Shown: positions 19,468 to 28,819, counted from the first letter of the stretch. The stretch: DNA of 64,000 nucleotides from Abditibacterium sp. (GCA_030448265.1 JAUJNG010000002.1:62001-126000); one strand, 5' to 3'. A program made the numbers and translations. Notes: generated by a model from the letters alone, not told the origin.

Positions 19468-21957
19468 GCGCCTCGCTGCGGAGGCCTGAGCTTGTTTTAA
19501 ATGCGCCGCGATGATCTGGTTTCGAGGCGAAAGCTGCGCCGCCCGTTGCAAATAACTCAAGGCCTCGCGACGATAACCGATGCGGTAGCAAACCCAGCCC
19601 AGAGTATCGAGAATCGAACCGTTCTGGGGGTTGCGCGCTGCGGCGCGGCGCGCCATTTCCAGGGCGCGGTGAAGGTCGCGGCCCTCATCGGCATACAACT
19701 GCGCCAGGTTGTTGAGCGCGATGGGATGTTCGGGGTCGTCCGCCAGCACCCTCTGGTAAAGCGGGACGGCCTGAGCCGTTTTTCCACTCACCTGAGCGAT
19801 CTGGGCCGCTCCCAGCAACGCCGCTATCGAGCGCGGTTCGACTTGCAAAGCCCTGCGGAACTGCGCCCGTGCGCCCGCCGGATTGCGAAGCGCCATCTGG
19901 GCCTGGGCCGCTCCCAGAAACGGCGCGCTTGATGTGGGCTGCAAACGCGCGGCGGCAGTGAAGGCCCGCAGCGCGTCCCGAAACTGCCGCTTTTCGAGCA
20001 GAGCCTGGCCCAGGGATAGATAAGCCGCGCCATCTCGCGGTTTGGCTCCCACCGCCTGGCGCGCTTCCTGGAACGTTGGCTGCTTGAGATAAACCACGTT
20101 GCGCGCGCCGGCGGCGGTGACTTTTTGGTAGTCGGGAAGATTCAGGCCGATTTGGTAGACCTGCTGCCACTGGCGAGGCATCGGCTGGTTGGCGCCGCTT
20201 TGACCGGACAGATAAATCGCGCCGATTTTTGGGGTCGTGGCGATGGTGGGAAGCGCATTGACCCGTTCGGGCAAGGGCATCACTTTGCGGTCGTTATACC
20301 AGGCGACCAACTGGGGCACATCGGTCATGATGGCCCGCTCGGGCGGAACCAACTGAGACAGCGGCTCCAACAGGGCGCGGAAGTCGGTTTTGGCCGGCTG
20401 GGGCTGAAAGAAAATCAGTGGCAGCGCCAGAATGAGTCCCAGCAAAGCGAACGCTTGAGCCTGCTGCACCTTGCGGCGCGCCCAGCGGCCTCCGTCCAGC
20501 GCGGGCCGGCCAGTTTCCTTCTCGACCTGAGCCTGATACGACTGTCGCGCCAGAATTTCGGCCTTCAGGATACGCAGATTAAAAACGGTCAAAAAGCCGA
20601 GCAGCAGAGTTTTTCCCACTCCCTGGGAGTTGATGCCGCTCTGGGTTCGGTGGGTAATCGCGTCGCTCACGATTTGCTTGAAGGTCGTCAAAGCCACCAG
20701 AGTGAGCAGAGGCGCCAGGGGCACCAGCGCGGTGGCTTCGCCGCGCCCCAGGAGGCTTAAGGCCAGAACAGTCAATACGAGGGTCACTAAAGTCGCCGAT
20801 TTGAAGCGGGACAGCGCGGGGGTGAGCGGATTCATCCACGCTGCCACCACGATAAACGGCATCAAGTAAAGATGGGGGATGCTGGCGACGCCGTAAAAAA
20901 ATCCGCCGATGCCGCGCCTGACATTTGCGGCCAAGGCTCTCAGTCCAAAGCCCTGTCCGCCGAAAGCGAGCCATTGCTCCGAATAGAGGGGGTTGCCGGT
21001 CAATCGCAAATTGCGAATCCACCAGGGCGTCGCAAACAGCACGAATCCCAGCAAAAACGCGAGCGCGTTGGGCCGCTTCCACCCGTCGTCTCCGCGTCCC
21101 CACAACAAACAGAGCGGCACCAGAAAAATCAGCGCCAGAGGGTCGCTCAGGTAGCAAAGCGCCGCCATCAGTCCGGCGACGAAATAGTTTTTGGGAGAAA
21201 GCGCTGGCGCTGGGGCCGCGTTCTCGTCGAGATTTTCCTCGGTTTCGGGCAGGGCCTCGTCTGCGGGGGCATCGGTTGCGAGGGCAGCGTCTGCGGGCGA
21301 ATCATCTGCGGGGGCATCATCTGCGGGGGCATCATCTGCGGGCGAATCGTCTGCGGCGGCATCGAAATTTTCCGCGCCGGAATCATCGTCTTCGAGATAG
21401 ACATCGTCGCGCTGCTCTTCTTCGGTGGCCGCTTCGATTTTGGGTGTCAGAGCTAAAAGCGCCAGCAGCAAAAAACAGCCGCTTAAAGCCTGGGGCTGCC
21501 CCGAATCGGCCAGGCTGAGAACGGGAATCGAAAGCGCGAAGGCCGCAACCGCCGCCGCCGCCAGAGCCAGATGAGCCGTTAAACGCCACGCCAGCACGAA
21601 AAGCAGGGCGGCGCTCACCAGGTAAAGCCCGATGGTAAAAGCGGCCATGACCCCATCGCGTTCGCCCGCGACAGCAAAAATCCCGCCTAAAAACAACGGG
21701 AATAACGGCGCGTGGCGCAGATCGGGATTAAAGCCACGCGCCCCCGCGCTGCGCGTTGGCGCTTCGGTAGGGAGTAAGTTGGTGGAGAAGCCCTCGCCGC
21801 GAAAGATGTTGCGGGCGAGTTGGGCGCTGTCCAGAGCCTCATTGCTCAGGCCGCGAAAGCTGCGGTCGTGAAAATAGAGCGCGGTCGCGGCGGCAAACAG
21901 CAGCACCAGCGCGAAAGTCAGATAGAAGCCGCTGCGTTTTAAAATCGGGGTTGGCAT
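19465..21957 (-). CDS. polytopic membrane protein with acidic repeat insert and C-terminal TPR domain
   Basis: An 830-residue protein. The N-terminal half resembles PMT/ArnT-like (GT-C) membrane glycosyltransferases: many hydrophobic segments starting with FYLTFALVLLFAAATALYF and a lumenal loop with GLSNEALDSAQLARN. Between membrane segments near residues 185-265 lies an Asp/Ala/Pro-rich insert of repeated DDAPA and DDSPA units. After about residue 620 come tetratricopeptide repeats (YLSLGQALLEKRQFRDALRA, PLYQRVLADDPEHPIALNN, ILDTLGWVCYRIGYRREAL). Such fusions accompany exosortase loci. The stop codon lies inside a palindromic element. Glycosyl transfer activity is inference from fold resemblance. 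Confidence 0.75.
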   Translation of the reverse strand: MPTPILKRSGFYLTFALVLLFAAATALYFHDRSFRGLSNEALDSAQLARNIFRGEGFSTNLLPTEAPTRSAGARGFNPDLRHAPLFPLFLGGIFAVAGERDGVMAAFTIGLYLVSAALLFVLAWRLTAHLALAAAAVAAFALSIPVLSLADSGQPQALSGCFLLLALLALTPKIEAATEEEQRDDVYLEDDDSGAENFDAAADDSPADDAPADDAPADDSPADAALATDAPADEALPETEENLDENAAPAPALSPKNYFVAGLMAALCYLSDPLALIFLVPLCLLWGRGDDGWKRPNALAFLLGFVLFATPWWIRNLRLTGNPLYSEQWLAFGGQGFGLRALAANVRRGIGGFFYGVASIPHLYLMPFIVVAAWMNPLTPALSRFKSATLVTLVLTVLALSLLGRGEATALVPLAPLLTLVALTTFKQIVSDAITHRTQSGINSQGVGKTLLLGFLTVFNLRILKAEILARQSYQAQVEKETGRPALDGGRWARRKVQQAQAFALLGLILALPLIFFQPQPAKTDFRALLEPLSQLVPPERAIMTDVPQLVAWYNDRKVMPLPERVNALPTIATTPKIGAIYLSGQSGANQPMPRQWQQVYQIGLNLPDYQKVTAAGARNVVYLKQPTFQEARQAVGAKPRDGAAYLSLGQALLEKRQFRDALRAFTAAARLQPTSSAPFLGAAQAQMALRNPAGARAQFRRALQVEPRSIAALLGAAQIAQVSGKTAQAVPLYQRVLADDPEHPIALNNLAQLYADEGRDLHRALEMARRAAARNPQNGSILDTLGWVCYRIGYRREALSYLQRAAQLSPRNQIIAAHLKQAQASAARR
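21287..21365. repeat. in-frame tandem repeats encoding Asp-Asp-Ala/Ser-Pro-Ala units
   Basis: Around five imperfect 15-base units of the pattern TCTGCGGGGGCATCA (as read on the + strand) inside the membrane/TPR gene, coding DDAPA or DDSPA on the - strand. Units are multiples of three, so copy-number change would keep the frame. The insert is strongly acidic and should lie in a loop. Confidence 0.8.
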
Positions 21958-21973
21958 ACGTCGAGCGCGAATT

Positions 21974-22678
21974 TCAGGCTTTGTTTTGCGCGGCGAGTTG
22001 AGTTCGCACCGTCTGCGCCGTCTGGAGCATGAGAGCTTTGAATTGGGGCGTGAAATCGCCGTTGGGGAGCAGCGAGTTGCGGTCGAAGGCGAACTGCATT
22101 TCGACCGCGCCGATGCGGCGGCGCACGAAACGAGCCGCCATCATTTTGGCGAAAGTCGCGACGCGTCCCGAAACCGCTTCGCCCGCGTCGGTGAAGCAGT
22201 AGGCGAGCTGGGTGCGCCGGTTGCGCTGTTCTCCAGTCAACACATCGACGGTGAGAACTTCGCCGCCAGACCTGACTTCGCGCCGTTCCTGATTGCTGAT
22301 CGTCCAGCCCTGCGCCCGCATGCACGTCACCGGCGAATGCAAACCTTTGGGATCGCGGCTGTAAACCACCAGAACTTCCACGTCGGCCCTGGAATTGGCC
22401 GTCTTGTAGCGTTTTTGCAGCACGGCGTCGGGTTGCAGCACTTCATAGACGACCGGATCGACTTTGACATCTTTTCCGGCCCACGCCCCGATGCGCGATG
22501 GCAGCGAAAGAGAAACATCTTTGCCGCCCGTTTCGCCGACTTCTTCGGGAATCGCGTAGGCGGCGCAGCGAGCCGCGACGATGAGAAACAGCACGATCAA
22601 CTGCTTTTTGAACAGAAAGCGCGCGCCCGAACGGTTCGCGCGAGTTGAAACAGGGGGAACTGCGACGGGTTCGGTCAT
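21974..22678 (-). CDS. EpsI-family protein (exosortase-associated, DUF3485-like)
   Basis: A 234-residue protein with one N-terminal membrane segment (KQLIVLFLIVAARCAAYAI) and the exosortase-associated EpsI motif around HSPVTCMRAQGWTI, with its conserved Cys. ATG at 22678 is chosen because it overlaps the exosortase stop (ATGA), showing translational coupling, and gives a sensible membrane start. In this family the protein works with the exosortase in making or exporting the exopolysaccharide. It lies between the exosortase and the membrane/TPR gene, which begins 16 bases further on. Confidence 0.87.
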   Translation of the reverse strand: MTEPVAVPPVSTRANRSGARFLFKKQLIVLFLIVAARCAAYAIPEEVGETGGKDVSLSLPSRIGAWAGKDVKVDPVVYEVLQPDAVLQKRYKTANSRADVEVLVVYSRDPKGLHSPVTCMRAQGWTISNQERREVRSGGEVLTVDVLTGEQRNRRTQLAYCFTDAGEAVSGRVATFAKMMAARFVRRRIGAVEMQFAFDRNSLLPNGDFTPQFKALMLQTAQTVRTQLAAQNKA

Positions 22679-23658
22679 GCGGCGACTCCCTGTCGGGGTT
22701 TGAGTTTGTGGGTTGAGGCCGGTTTTTTTACGGGGCGGGTTTTGCCGAAGTAGGTGCCGACGCAGAGCAGCGATCCCAGGGCAATGACAAACATGAAAAG
22801 CCCCGACCAGGAATGTAAAAAGCCTTCCGCCGCTTCGGTTCCAAACTCGTTGCCGATGGTCACGATGGCCATCACGCGCAGAGTGTTGGCCAGCAGCGCG
22901 AGGGGAATGCTCAAAAAACACAGAAAAACGCGTTGCGCCTGCGACAAATCGGGCAGAATATGGGCGATGAGAACTCCCATGGTGAAAAGCGTGATGCCGG
23001 TTTTGAGTCCGCTGCACGGCACCGCGACCACGAAATGGTAGAGCGGCGTGTAAAGATTGACGCCCACGCGGTCGATTTGCATTCCCAACAGCCCCAGAAA
23101 CATCGCCGACCAACTGGCGGCGTAGTTTTGCAGCGGCACGGTGAGGGTTTCGACCATCGGGCCGGAAAGCGGCACCGCCAGCCATAAAATCAAAAGGGGA
23201 AAACGCAGTTCGCGCTCGAAACTGCGGCCCCCCAGGGTGCGGGCGAGGCCCAGCAGCAAAATCGCGATGGAGAACACCTGCAGGGCGCGCACGATGTTCA
23301 TATCGACCAGAGTGCCCAGCAACTGCATCACCAGAGCCGCGACCACAAGGCCGGAGGGAGCCACGCCCTGCACCGGCCTCTGACGCCACAACTCGGCTAA
23401 ACGCGCGCGCTTTTGCCAGATCAGAAAAGCGCTGACGAAGGGCAGAAAAGGCCCGTGAGCATAATACTCGTCGCCCTGCCAGCCCTGCCAGAGCCAGCCC
23501 AAAATCGGGGTATAAAGCCAGGCACAGGCGGCCAGAATCGCCAGCGAGCCGGCCAGCAGCAGAGGAATTTCGTTTCTGGCGTCGAAATCGGGCCGCACGA
23601 CGCCTTCAGTCGCCGGAACGGGAGATGTGGACTTGAGGGGAGGAGCCGCAGATTGCAT
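22675..23658 (-). CDS. exosortase (archaeosortase/exosortase family transpeptidase)
   Basis: About 327 residues with some eight membrane segments. The catalytic triad of exosortases is visible: Cys in VAVPCSGLKTGITLF, Arg in LANTLRVMAIV and His in EGFLHSWSGLFMF. ATG at 23658 is preferred; the reading from 23691 is only slightly longer. The enzyme should recognise the PEP-CTERM sorting signal, cut it and transfer the protein to a surface target. A PEP-CTERM substrate is encoded just upstream (23862-24749), and EpsI just downstream with an overlapping stop/start. A family B palindrome (23676-23759) sits directly before it. Confidence 0.92.
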   Translation of the reverse strand: MQSAAPPLKSTSPVPATEGVVRPDFDARNEIPLLLAGSLAILAACAWLYTPILGWLWQGWQGDEYYAHGPFLPFVSAFLIWQKRARLAELWRQRPVQGVAPSGLVVAALVMQLLGTLVDMNIVRALQVFSIAILLLGLARTLGGRSFERELRFPLLILWLAVPLSGPMVETLTVPLQNYAASWSAMFLGLLGMQIDRVGVNLYTPLYHFVVAVPCSGLKTGITLFTMGVLIAHILPDLSQAQRVFLCFLSIPLALLANTLRVMAIVTIGNEFGTEAAEGFLHSWSGLFMFVIALGSLLCVGTYFGKTRPVKKPASTHKLKPRQGVAA

Positions 23659-23675
23659 CGTGATAAAACAGGGTT

Positions 23676-23759
23676 TAAAGCGGTTCTCCAATGAAATGAC
23701 AGGTTCGTAGGGACGTGGCTTGCCATGTCTTTGGGGTGCTCAAACGAGAACCGCTTTAA
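23676..23759. repeat. palindromic repeat, family B copy 2 (short form)
   Basis: Ends are TAAAGCGGTTCTC at 23676-23688 and GAGAACCGCTTTA at 23747-23759, a near-perfect terminal inverted repeat. The interior has ATGAAATGACAGGTTCGTAG and GGACGTGGCTTGCCATGTC as in copies at 19130 and 30400. It lies 18 bases before the exosortase start, so it may influence that gene's expression. Confidence 0.85.
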
Positions 23760-23861
23760 GGTTAGCACAGCGTATGGGAGAACTTCGGCTCTCCAATAGC
23801 AAAATGTGATGGCAGCTTGCGCTGCCATCACAAAAACTCGCTTCACTGAGGCAGAGCCGAT

Positions 23862-24749
23862 TCAGCAGGGGCGAAAACCCGAACCGCCCATCCCCGCCGC
23901 GTAGGCCGTCGCACCTTCCGCCGCTTTCTTGCGGCGAAGCGCGAAAGCGATTCCGCCCAACCCAATCGCGAACAGAGCATAGGTTGAAGGTTCGGGCACG
24001 GCAGCAACTGAAGCATTGTTAACGAAGAAATCATCGACGGCCAAACCGTCGTCGCTGCCGCCGATGTCATTACCCACAAACCTGAAAAAGAATGTCTGAT
24101 TTTCCATGATATTCAGGTTAGTAAGACTGGAATTAAACGTCATAATGCCAACTGGTGCAGCGTTCGTAGAAGGTGTAGCTGTTCCTGAAGCGACTGGGGA
24201 GAAAAAATCAAAAGCGTCTGCTTCAATAAACGTAGCACCCGAATCATTGACGCTGGTAGCTCCAACAGAATATTGAAAGTTCAAAAAGTCCCGTGTTCCA
24301 GCTGGTCGGTTGAGGCTATTGCCGCCAAAACGCCACTGCTCGCCTGTATAACCAAGATTGAGGTCGGTAATTACACCGCCTGTCGCATTAGTGAACCCGA
24401 ATCCGAAAATGTTAACTGGGGCGCCTGCACTTCCAAGTTCACCCAATGCACGCTCTGTCGAATTCGTTGCACCGTAACTCTGAACACCACCCGCATTAGA
24501 GCCGCCATTCTCGATTCGATACGTCTGATCAATGTTTGAATTTGCCGTGTTGTCAGCGTTACGCTCAACGAACTCGACACCTGGGGGCACGACGTTGCTT
24601 GCCCCATCCTCTGGTGTAAAGGTCAAAGTATTTGTAGGCGAATCATTATTGAAGTTCTGCGTGTAGCTGCCCGTAAAAGGAATCGGGGCTGCATACGCGG
24701 CACTCGTCGGAGCCCCAGCCAAAGCAAGGCTCAGCAAAATCTTTTTCAT
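23862..24749 (-). CDS. PEP-CTERM sorting-domain protein
   Basis: A 295-residue secreted protein. ATG at 24749, preceded by an AGGGAG ribosome site, gives a signal peptide (MKKILLSLALAGAPTSAAYA). The body is Asn/Thr/Gly-rich with beta character and no recognised enzyme motif. The C-terminus has the exosortase signal: VPEPSTYALF, a hydrophobic stretch (AIGLGGIAFAL), then RRKK. Unusually, about 20 more residues follow the basic cluster (AAEGATAYAAGMGGSGFRPC). It is probably a substrate of the adjacent exosortase and ends up in the extracellular matrix. Its molecular function is unknown. Confidence 0.88.
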   Translation of the reverse strand: MKKILLSLALAGAPTSAAYAAPIPFTGSYTQNFNNDSPTNTLTFTPEDGASNVVPPGVEFVERNADNTANSNIDQTYRIENGGSNAGGVQSYGATNSTERALGELGSAGAPVNIFGFGFTNATGGVITDLNLGYTGEQWRFGGNSLNRPAGTRDFLNFQYSVGATSVNDSGATFIEADAFDFFSPVASGTATPSTNAAPVGIMTFNSSLTNLNIMENQTFFFRFVGNDIGGSDDGLAVDDFFVNNASVAAVPEPSTYALFAIGLGGIAFALRRKKAAEGATAYAAGMGGSGFRPC

Positions 24750-25075
24750 AGCAATTTCTCCCTGGTAAAATCGTGACGCGGGCAAAGCGCGCTCTGGCGC
24801 CGCATCTGCTTGCCTCAGAGGATGGGCACTTTTTGTTAAGGCCATGTCGCACTTTGATTAAATTTTGATTAATCCGAGGAGCTTTCCGTCAAAACGTGGC
24901 ATGGGGCGCGAATGATTCGAGGGAAATCCCTTTGCAGCCAGGTCATCGCTGCCATTCAAGTTAGAATCGGCGCGTCCGTGTTCCACAGCATTTCAGATGG
25001 GGTTAAGGGGCAACTGACCACGACCCAATTTCTGAGCCAACAATGCGACAACTTGAAGACTTCAACAAGAACCCT
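24750..25075. other. intergenic region, no gene recognised
   Basis: A 326-base gap between the PEP-CTERM gene start and the stop of the next glycosyltransferase gene. It contains an AT-rich stretch (TTTGATTAAATTTTGATTAA near 24852-24871) that could hold the PEP-CTERM promoter. I see no coding signal, palindrome or RNA gene in the rest. Confidence 0.5.
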
Positions 25076-26293
25076 CTATCGTTGGAGCAACTGAGAGTAG
25101 ATTCCCTCGATTTTGCCGGCTGTTTTTTGAATTGAAAAGTGTTCTAAAGCCCTCGCACGTCCGGCCTGGCCCATCTGCCGGCCTATTTCGGGGTTTTCTA
25201 TCAACCAGATGATGGCTGCCGCCATTGATTGGGCATCGTTCATGGGCACCAATAGACCGGTTTGGCCCTCTTGAACGATCTCAGGCACCCCGCCGCCGTT
25301 GGTGGCAACTACGGGTTTGCCCGCCAGCATCGCCTCGACAATCACTTGACCGAACGGTTCGCCCGTTGTGGAAGCGTGCACAAAGATCTCCATCTGGTGC
25401 AGGAGCTGGTCGATGTCGCTGCGAAAACCTGTCCATTCGAGAACGTTCTCCAACCCCAATTGCACTGCTTGAGCGCGAATTTGCTTTTCATACTCTTCTT
25501 CGCCAAACAAGGTGGAGCCAATGATTTGAAAGTGGTAGTGGGGGAATCGCTGATGCACCCTCGCGGCAGCTTCAATGAAAATATGCTGGCCCTTCCAGAG
25601 ACTAATGCGGCCCACCATCCCAATCGTAGCCGTTGTTTCTCCCCCCAAAACCTCGGGACTGCTTAGTCCATCATGCACCACAACGCCATTAACGCCATTG
25701 TAGAACGCTTTCTTGAACCGTGATGGCTCCGTGGTTTGAGGAAAATGCAGTGTTTTGCCAACGGCATTGGAAACCGCGATCACCGTGACACCCAACAGCC
25801 TGGCCGCCCAGCGAAAACCAAAAACGACGGGGCGCGGCAGGTAATCATCAGCGATGCGGTCACGAACGTGCCAGATCACCGGAAGGCGCGCCATTTTGCC
25901 CGCGATGCCTCCCAGGATGTCGGCTTTCAGCGAATTGCAGTGAACTACCGCCGCTTTTTCGCGCCGCATCAGGCGCGCGAGACGGGAGCAGAAACGACAG
26001 ATAACCCTTAATTCTCTGAGCCGAACCGCACTCTTTGCCCCCAGAGCGTCTTTTCGCTTTTTGGAAACGCGCGGGTCGAGAAGCAGCAATTTCGTGTCGA
26101 TGCCCGCCTCTATCAGTTTGGTGCGAAGAGGCCCGTCTTCAAAAAGCACGACGAGGGGTTTCCACTTTTCCTGGTTCAGATGTGTCACCAGATTAAAAAG
26201 CGCAATTTCGCCTCCGCTCCACTGTGCGGAGTGATCGAGAAACAAAATTGTGGGACGGGTTTCGGGCACCTGCGCGGCAATGCCTCTTTTCAT
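25076..26293 (-). CDS. GT4-type glycosyltransferase
   Basis: A 405-residue glycosyltransferase of the GT-B fold. The N-terminal domain opens with TILFLDHSAQWSGGEIALFN, and the C-terminal nucleotide-sugar domain shows GMVGRISLWKGQHIFIEA and the EPFGQVIVE acid motif followed by KPVVATNGGGVPEIV. It would add one sugar to the growing repeat unit at the cytoplasmic face of the membrane. It overlaps the upstream glycosyltransferase stop by four bases (ATGA), so the two are translated together. A frameshifted relative of its N-terminal half is found at 45077-45673. Donor and linkage cannot be read from sequence. Confidence 0.9.
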   Translation of the reverse strand: MKRGIAAQVPETRPTILFLDHSAQWSGGEIALFNLVTHLNQEKWKPLVVLFEDGPLRTKLIEAGIDTKLLLLDPRVSKKRKDALGAKSAVRLRELRVICRFCSRLARLMRREKAAVVHCNSLKADILGGIAGKMARLPVIWHVRDRIADDYLPRPVVFGFRWAARLLGVTVIAVSNAVGKTLHFPQTTEPSRFKKAFYNGVNGVVVHDGLSSPEVLGGETTATIGMVGRISLWKGQHIFIEAAARVHQRFPHYHFQIIGSTLFGEEEYEKQIRAQAVQLGLENVLEWTGFRSDIDQLLHQMEIFVHASTTGEPFGQVIVEAMLAGKPVVATNGGGVPEIVQEGQTGLLVPMNDAQSMAAAIIWLIENPEIGRQMGQAGRARALEHFSIQKTAGKIEGIYSQLLQR

Positions 26294-27432
26294 TGGGCAA
26301 CCTCGCGATAGATTTGTGCCATCTGCTGTGCCACCTGTTGCCAGGTGAACTTTTGCTGCGCGCGTTCACGCCCAATTTCGCCCATGCGACGGCGAAGCTC
26401 AGGCTGGCAGCGCAGCGTTTCAACGGCCTGGGCCAGAGCCTGCACATCGCCTTCCCTGAATGTCAAACCCGCCTCGCCCACCACTTCGGGAATCGCCCCC
26501 GAATCGCTGCCGATCACCGCAACCCCGCAGGCGCCCGCCTCGATCAGAACCCGCCCGAACTGCTCTTTCCAGGAAGCGGTGGTGCGCGACGGCAAAACCA
26601 GAACATCAAGGGCGTTCATCAGGGGCGGCAACTCTTCCAAAGGGCGCGCGCCCAGAAATTTCACCCGATGCGCGACGCCAAGCTCATTGGCCCGAAGCTG
26701 CAGTTCATCGCGCTGCGGGCCCTCGCCAATAAAAGCGAGCATCACATCGTCGGGCAGGAGCGGCAGCGCTTCGATCATATCGCTCAGGCCCTTCTCCGGC
26801 ACCAGCCGGCCCACATATCCGGCCACGAAACCGGCGAATTGCAACGCCCCGCGCGTCGCCTCGCGCTGCTGCGGCGACTGGGGCCGGAAAAGTTCGGCAT
26901 CGACGGCATTGGGAACCACGCGCGCCGGCCCGTTGTAGCCTTTGGCGCGCAGGTGTTCGATGGATTCGTGGTTGCGTCCCACCACGAAATCGGCGCGGCG
27001 GAGGGTATAGGAGCGAAAAGTTTCAAACGGCGGCGGCAAATTTTTGGCGATGTTCTGCTCGGTTTCGGAGATGATTTTCGCGTTGGGAAGCAGCCTGTCG
27101 CGCAAAAAACAGGTCTGGGCGCTCACCAGGCTCCAGGGTTCTTCCCATAAATCGATGACATCGGGCCGAAAACGGCGCAGCAGAGCGGGTAAGGCCGGAT
27201 ACCAGTGCAAATACCACTGCGCCGGCCCTGTCCAGGGCCACACCACTTTGCCGGTGCGATGTTGAAAAGAAGGCTGCGACGGCTTTTGCGCCCCACGCAT
27301 TGTCCCGTAATGATTCCAGCGGTCGGGCACCAGGACGCAGAGTTCCACGCCCTCGATTTCGCCCAGAAACTGCGCTTTGGGCAAGCCTTCGGTGAGCGAC
27401 TGGCAGGTGTGCGAGATGAGCAGAACTTTCAT
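26290..27432 (-). CDS. GT4-type glycosyltransferase
   Basis: A 380-residue GT-B glycosyltransferase starting MKVLLISHTCQSLTEGLPKA. The C-terminal domain has GYVGRLVPEKGLSDMIEALP and the EQFGRVLIE motif, then GVAVIGSDSGAIPEVV, all as expected for GT4. It reads into the next gene with an ATGA overlap. About 150 bases without coding signal separate it from the upstream glycosyltransferase. It should act in repeat-unit assembly; acceptor and donor sugars are unknown. Confidence 0.9.
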   Translation of the reverse strand: MKVLLISHTCQSLTEGLPKAQFLGEIEGVELCVLVPDRWNHYGTMRGAQKPSQPSFQHRTGKVVWPWTGPAQWYLHWYPALPALLRRFRPDVIDLWEEPWSLVSAQTCFLRDRLLPNAKIISETEQNIAKNLPPPFETFRSYTLRRADFVVGRNHESIEHLRAKGYNGPARVVPNAVDAELFRPQSPQQREATRGALQFAGFVAGYVGRLVPEKGLSDMIEALPLLPDDVMLAFIGEGPQRDELQLRANELGVAHRVKFLGARPLEELPPLMNALDVLVLPSRTTASWKEQFGRVLIEAGACGVAVIGSDSGAIPEVVGEAGLTFREGDVQALAQAVETLRCQPELRRRMGEIGRERAQQKFTWQQVAQQMAQIYREVAQ

Positions 27433-27582
27433 GCGGATGGGGAGCGGGAGTCGGAGTGGGAACGCACCTTGGCAATGCGAGCGGGAATTCCCACCGCGAG
27501 GCCGTGAGGCGGCACATCGACACGAATGAGATGAAGGAATACAGGGGTGGAGAAGCCCGAAGCGCTGGATGTGGCGGAAGAA

Positions 27583-28689
27583 TCACGATTTGGCGACACG
27601 TCGATAGACCTCCAGAGTCGCGGCGGCCATGCGCTGGGCCGTGAAATGTTGCTCAAAGCGCCGCAAAGCGTTTTCCCCCAGACATTTTCGTCTCTTGGCA
27701 TCGGAAAGCAGGGCAGCTATTGCCGAAGCCAAATCTGGCGCATCGGCGGGATTGACCAACTGGCCCGACACGCCATCTTCAATGATTTCCACAGGCCCTC
27801 CGCAGCGCGTGGCAACCACGGCGACGCCTTGCGCCATCGCCTCGATAAGCACTAATCCAAACGGTTCCGCCGGACTGGGAAGCACGAAGAGGTCGGCTGC
27901 GCCCATAATGCGCGTTGCATCGGAACGAAAACCCAGAAAGTGGAGGTTCGATTGCAAGCCCAACTGCGATGCCTGTCGCTCCAACTCATCTCGCAAACTT
28001 CCCTCTCCTGCAATAACCACCTGAGTCGTGGGATGGGCCAAAAGAACGGTGGGCATCGCCTCAATCAGGTAGCGCAAACCTTTTTCTTCGGTCAAACGGG
28101 CCACGCAAACCACCAAAAGTGAGTCGTTTTCCACGCCCATCTCTCGCCGCAGGTCGTCTCTTTCCGCCCCATCGAGTCTTTGTATAGGCTCGGTTCCATT
28201 GGGCACGACGGTGATGTGGGAGGGATCAACGCCTTCTCTCTCGATCATGGCGTCGCGCGCGCCGTGTGAAATGGCGATGAAGTGAGCGAAACGCCGGTTG
28301 ATTTGACGATGAGCCTGGTTTGCGAGCCGTTTCTTCAGGCCGCGATAAGTCGCCGACTGAGGAGCAATGAAATGCTGCGTGGCGACGGCGGCCAGCCGCG
28401 AATTCGCGGCGGCGGCAGCTAAAATCATGGTGCGGCCATTATGGGCATGCACGAGGTCGTAACTTTTGCGGGCGACTTTTCGCACCGCCGCCAGTTGCTC
28501 CAAACGTCCGCCCGTCAACAGGGGCACGACCGGCAAAGCCGCCTCCTGCGCGGCTCGATGCAGGCGGCTCTCTCTCTGGCAGGCGATATCCGCCTCCACT
28601 CCGCTTTGTCTAAGAGCTTTCACCAGAGCCATCAAATGTATCTCGGTTCCGGCAAAGCCATCGGTGTCAAGTAAATGTAGAACTCGCAA
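27583..28689 (-). CDS. GT4-type glycosyltransferase
   Basis: A 368-residue GT-B enzyme. It begins MRVLHLLDTDGFAGTEIHLM, carries a YDLVHAHNGRTMILAA segment in the N-terminal domain, and in the C-terminal domain VVCVARLTEEKGLRYLIEAM and EPFGLVLIE followed by VAVVATRCGGPVEIIEDG. These are the usual donor-site features of GT4. It is separated from the O-antigen ligase gene upstream by 130 bases that contain a perfect 13-base-pair hairpin. Specificity unknown. Confidence 0.9.
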   Translation of the reverse strand: MRVLHLLDTDGFAGTEIHLMALVKALRQSGVEADIACQRESRLHRAAQEAALPVVPLLTGGRLEQLAAVRKVARKSYDLVHAHNGRTMILAAAAANSRLAAVATQHFIAPQSATYRGLKKRLANQAHRQINRRFAHFIAISHGARDAMIEREGVDPSHITVVPNGTEPIQRLDGAERDDLRREMGVENDSLLVVCVARLTEEKGLRYLIEAMPTVLLAHPTTQVVIAGEGSLRDELERQASQLGLQSNLHFLGFRSDATRIMGAADLFVLPSPAEPFGLVLIEAMAQGVAVVATRCGGPVEIIEDGVSGQLVNPADAPDLASAIAALLSDAKRRKCLGENALRRFEQHFTAQRMAAATLEVYRRVAKS

Positions 28690-28749
28690 GAAATCACTCC
28701 AGAGATGAGGAACCGGCGCTGCGGGTTTGGTCGATGAAATTGACGGCTC

Positions 28750-28785
28750 GACTGCCTCTCCCGAAGGGAGAAGGGAGAGGCAGTC
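28750..28785. repeat. perfect hairpin between ligase and glycosyltransferase genes
   Basis: GACTGCCTCTCCC at 28750-28762 pairs with GGGAGAGGCAGTC at 28773-28785 around a 10-base loop. It lies after the ligase stop and before the next start on the - strand. No run of T follows on either side, so a classical terminator is doubtful; an RNA-stabilising or short repeat element is more likely. Confidence 0.6.
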
Positions 28786-28819
28786 AAACTCCCACTTTCA
28801 CGTTTTTCTGCACTGCCAG

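Noticed and set aside
28750-28785. Rho-independent terminator after the ligase gene
   Set aside because: The stem is perfect but no T-run follows on the - strand, so it is listed only as a hairpin.
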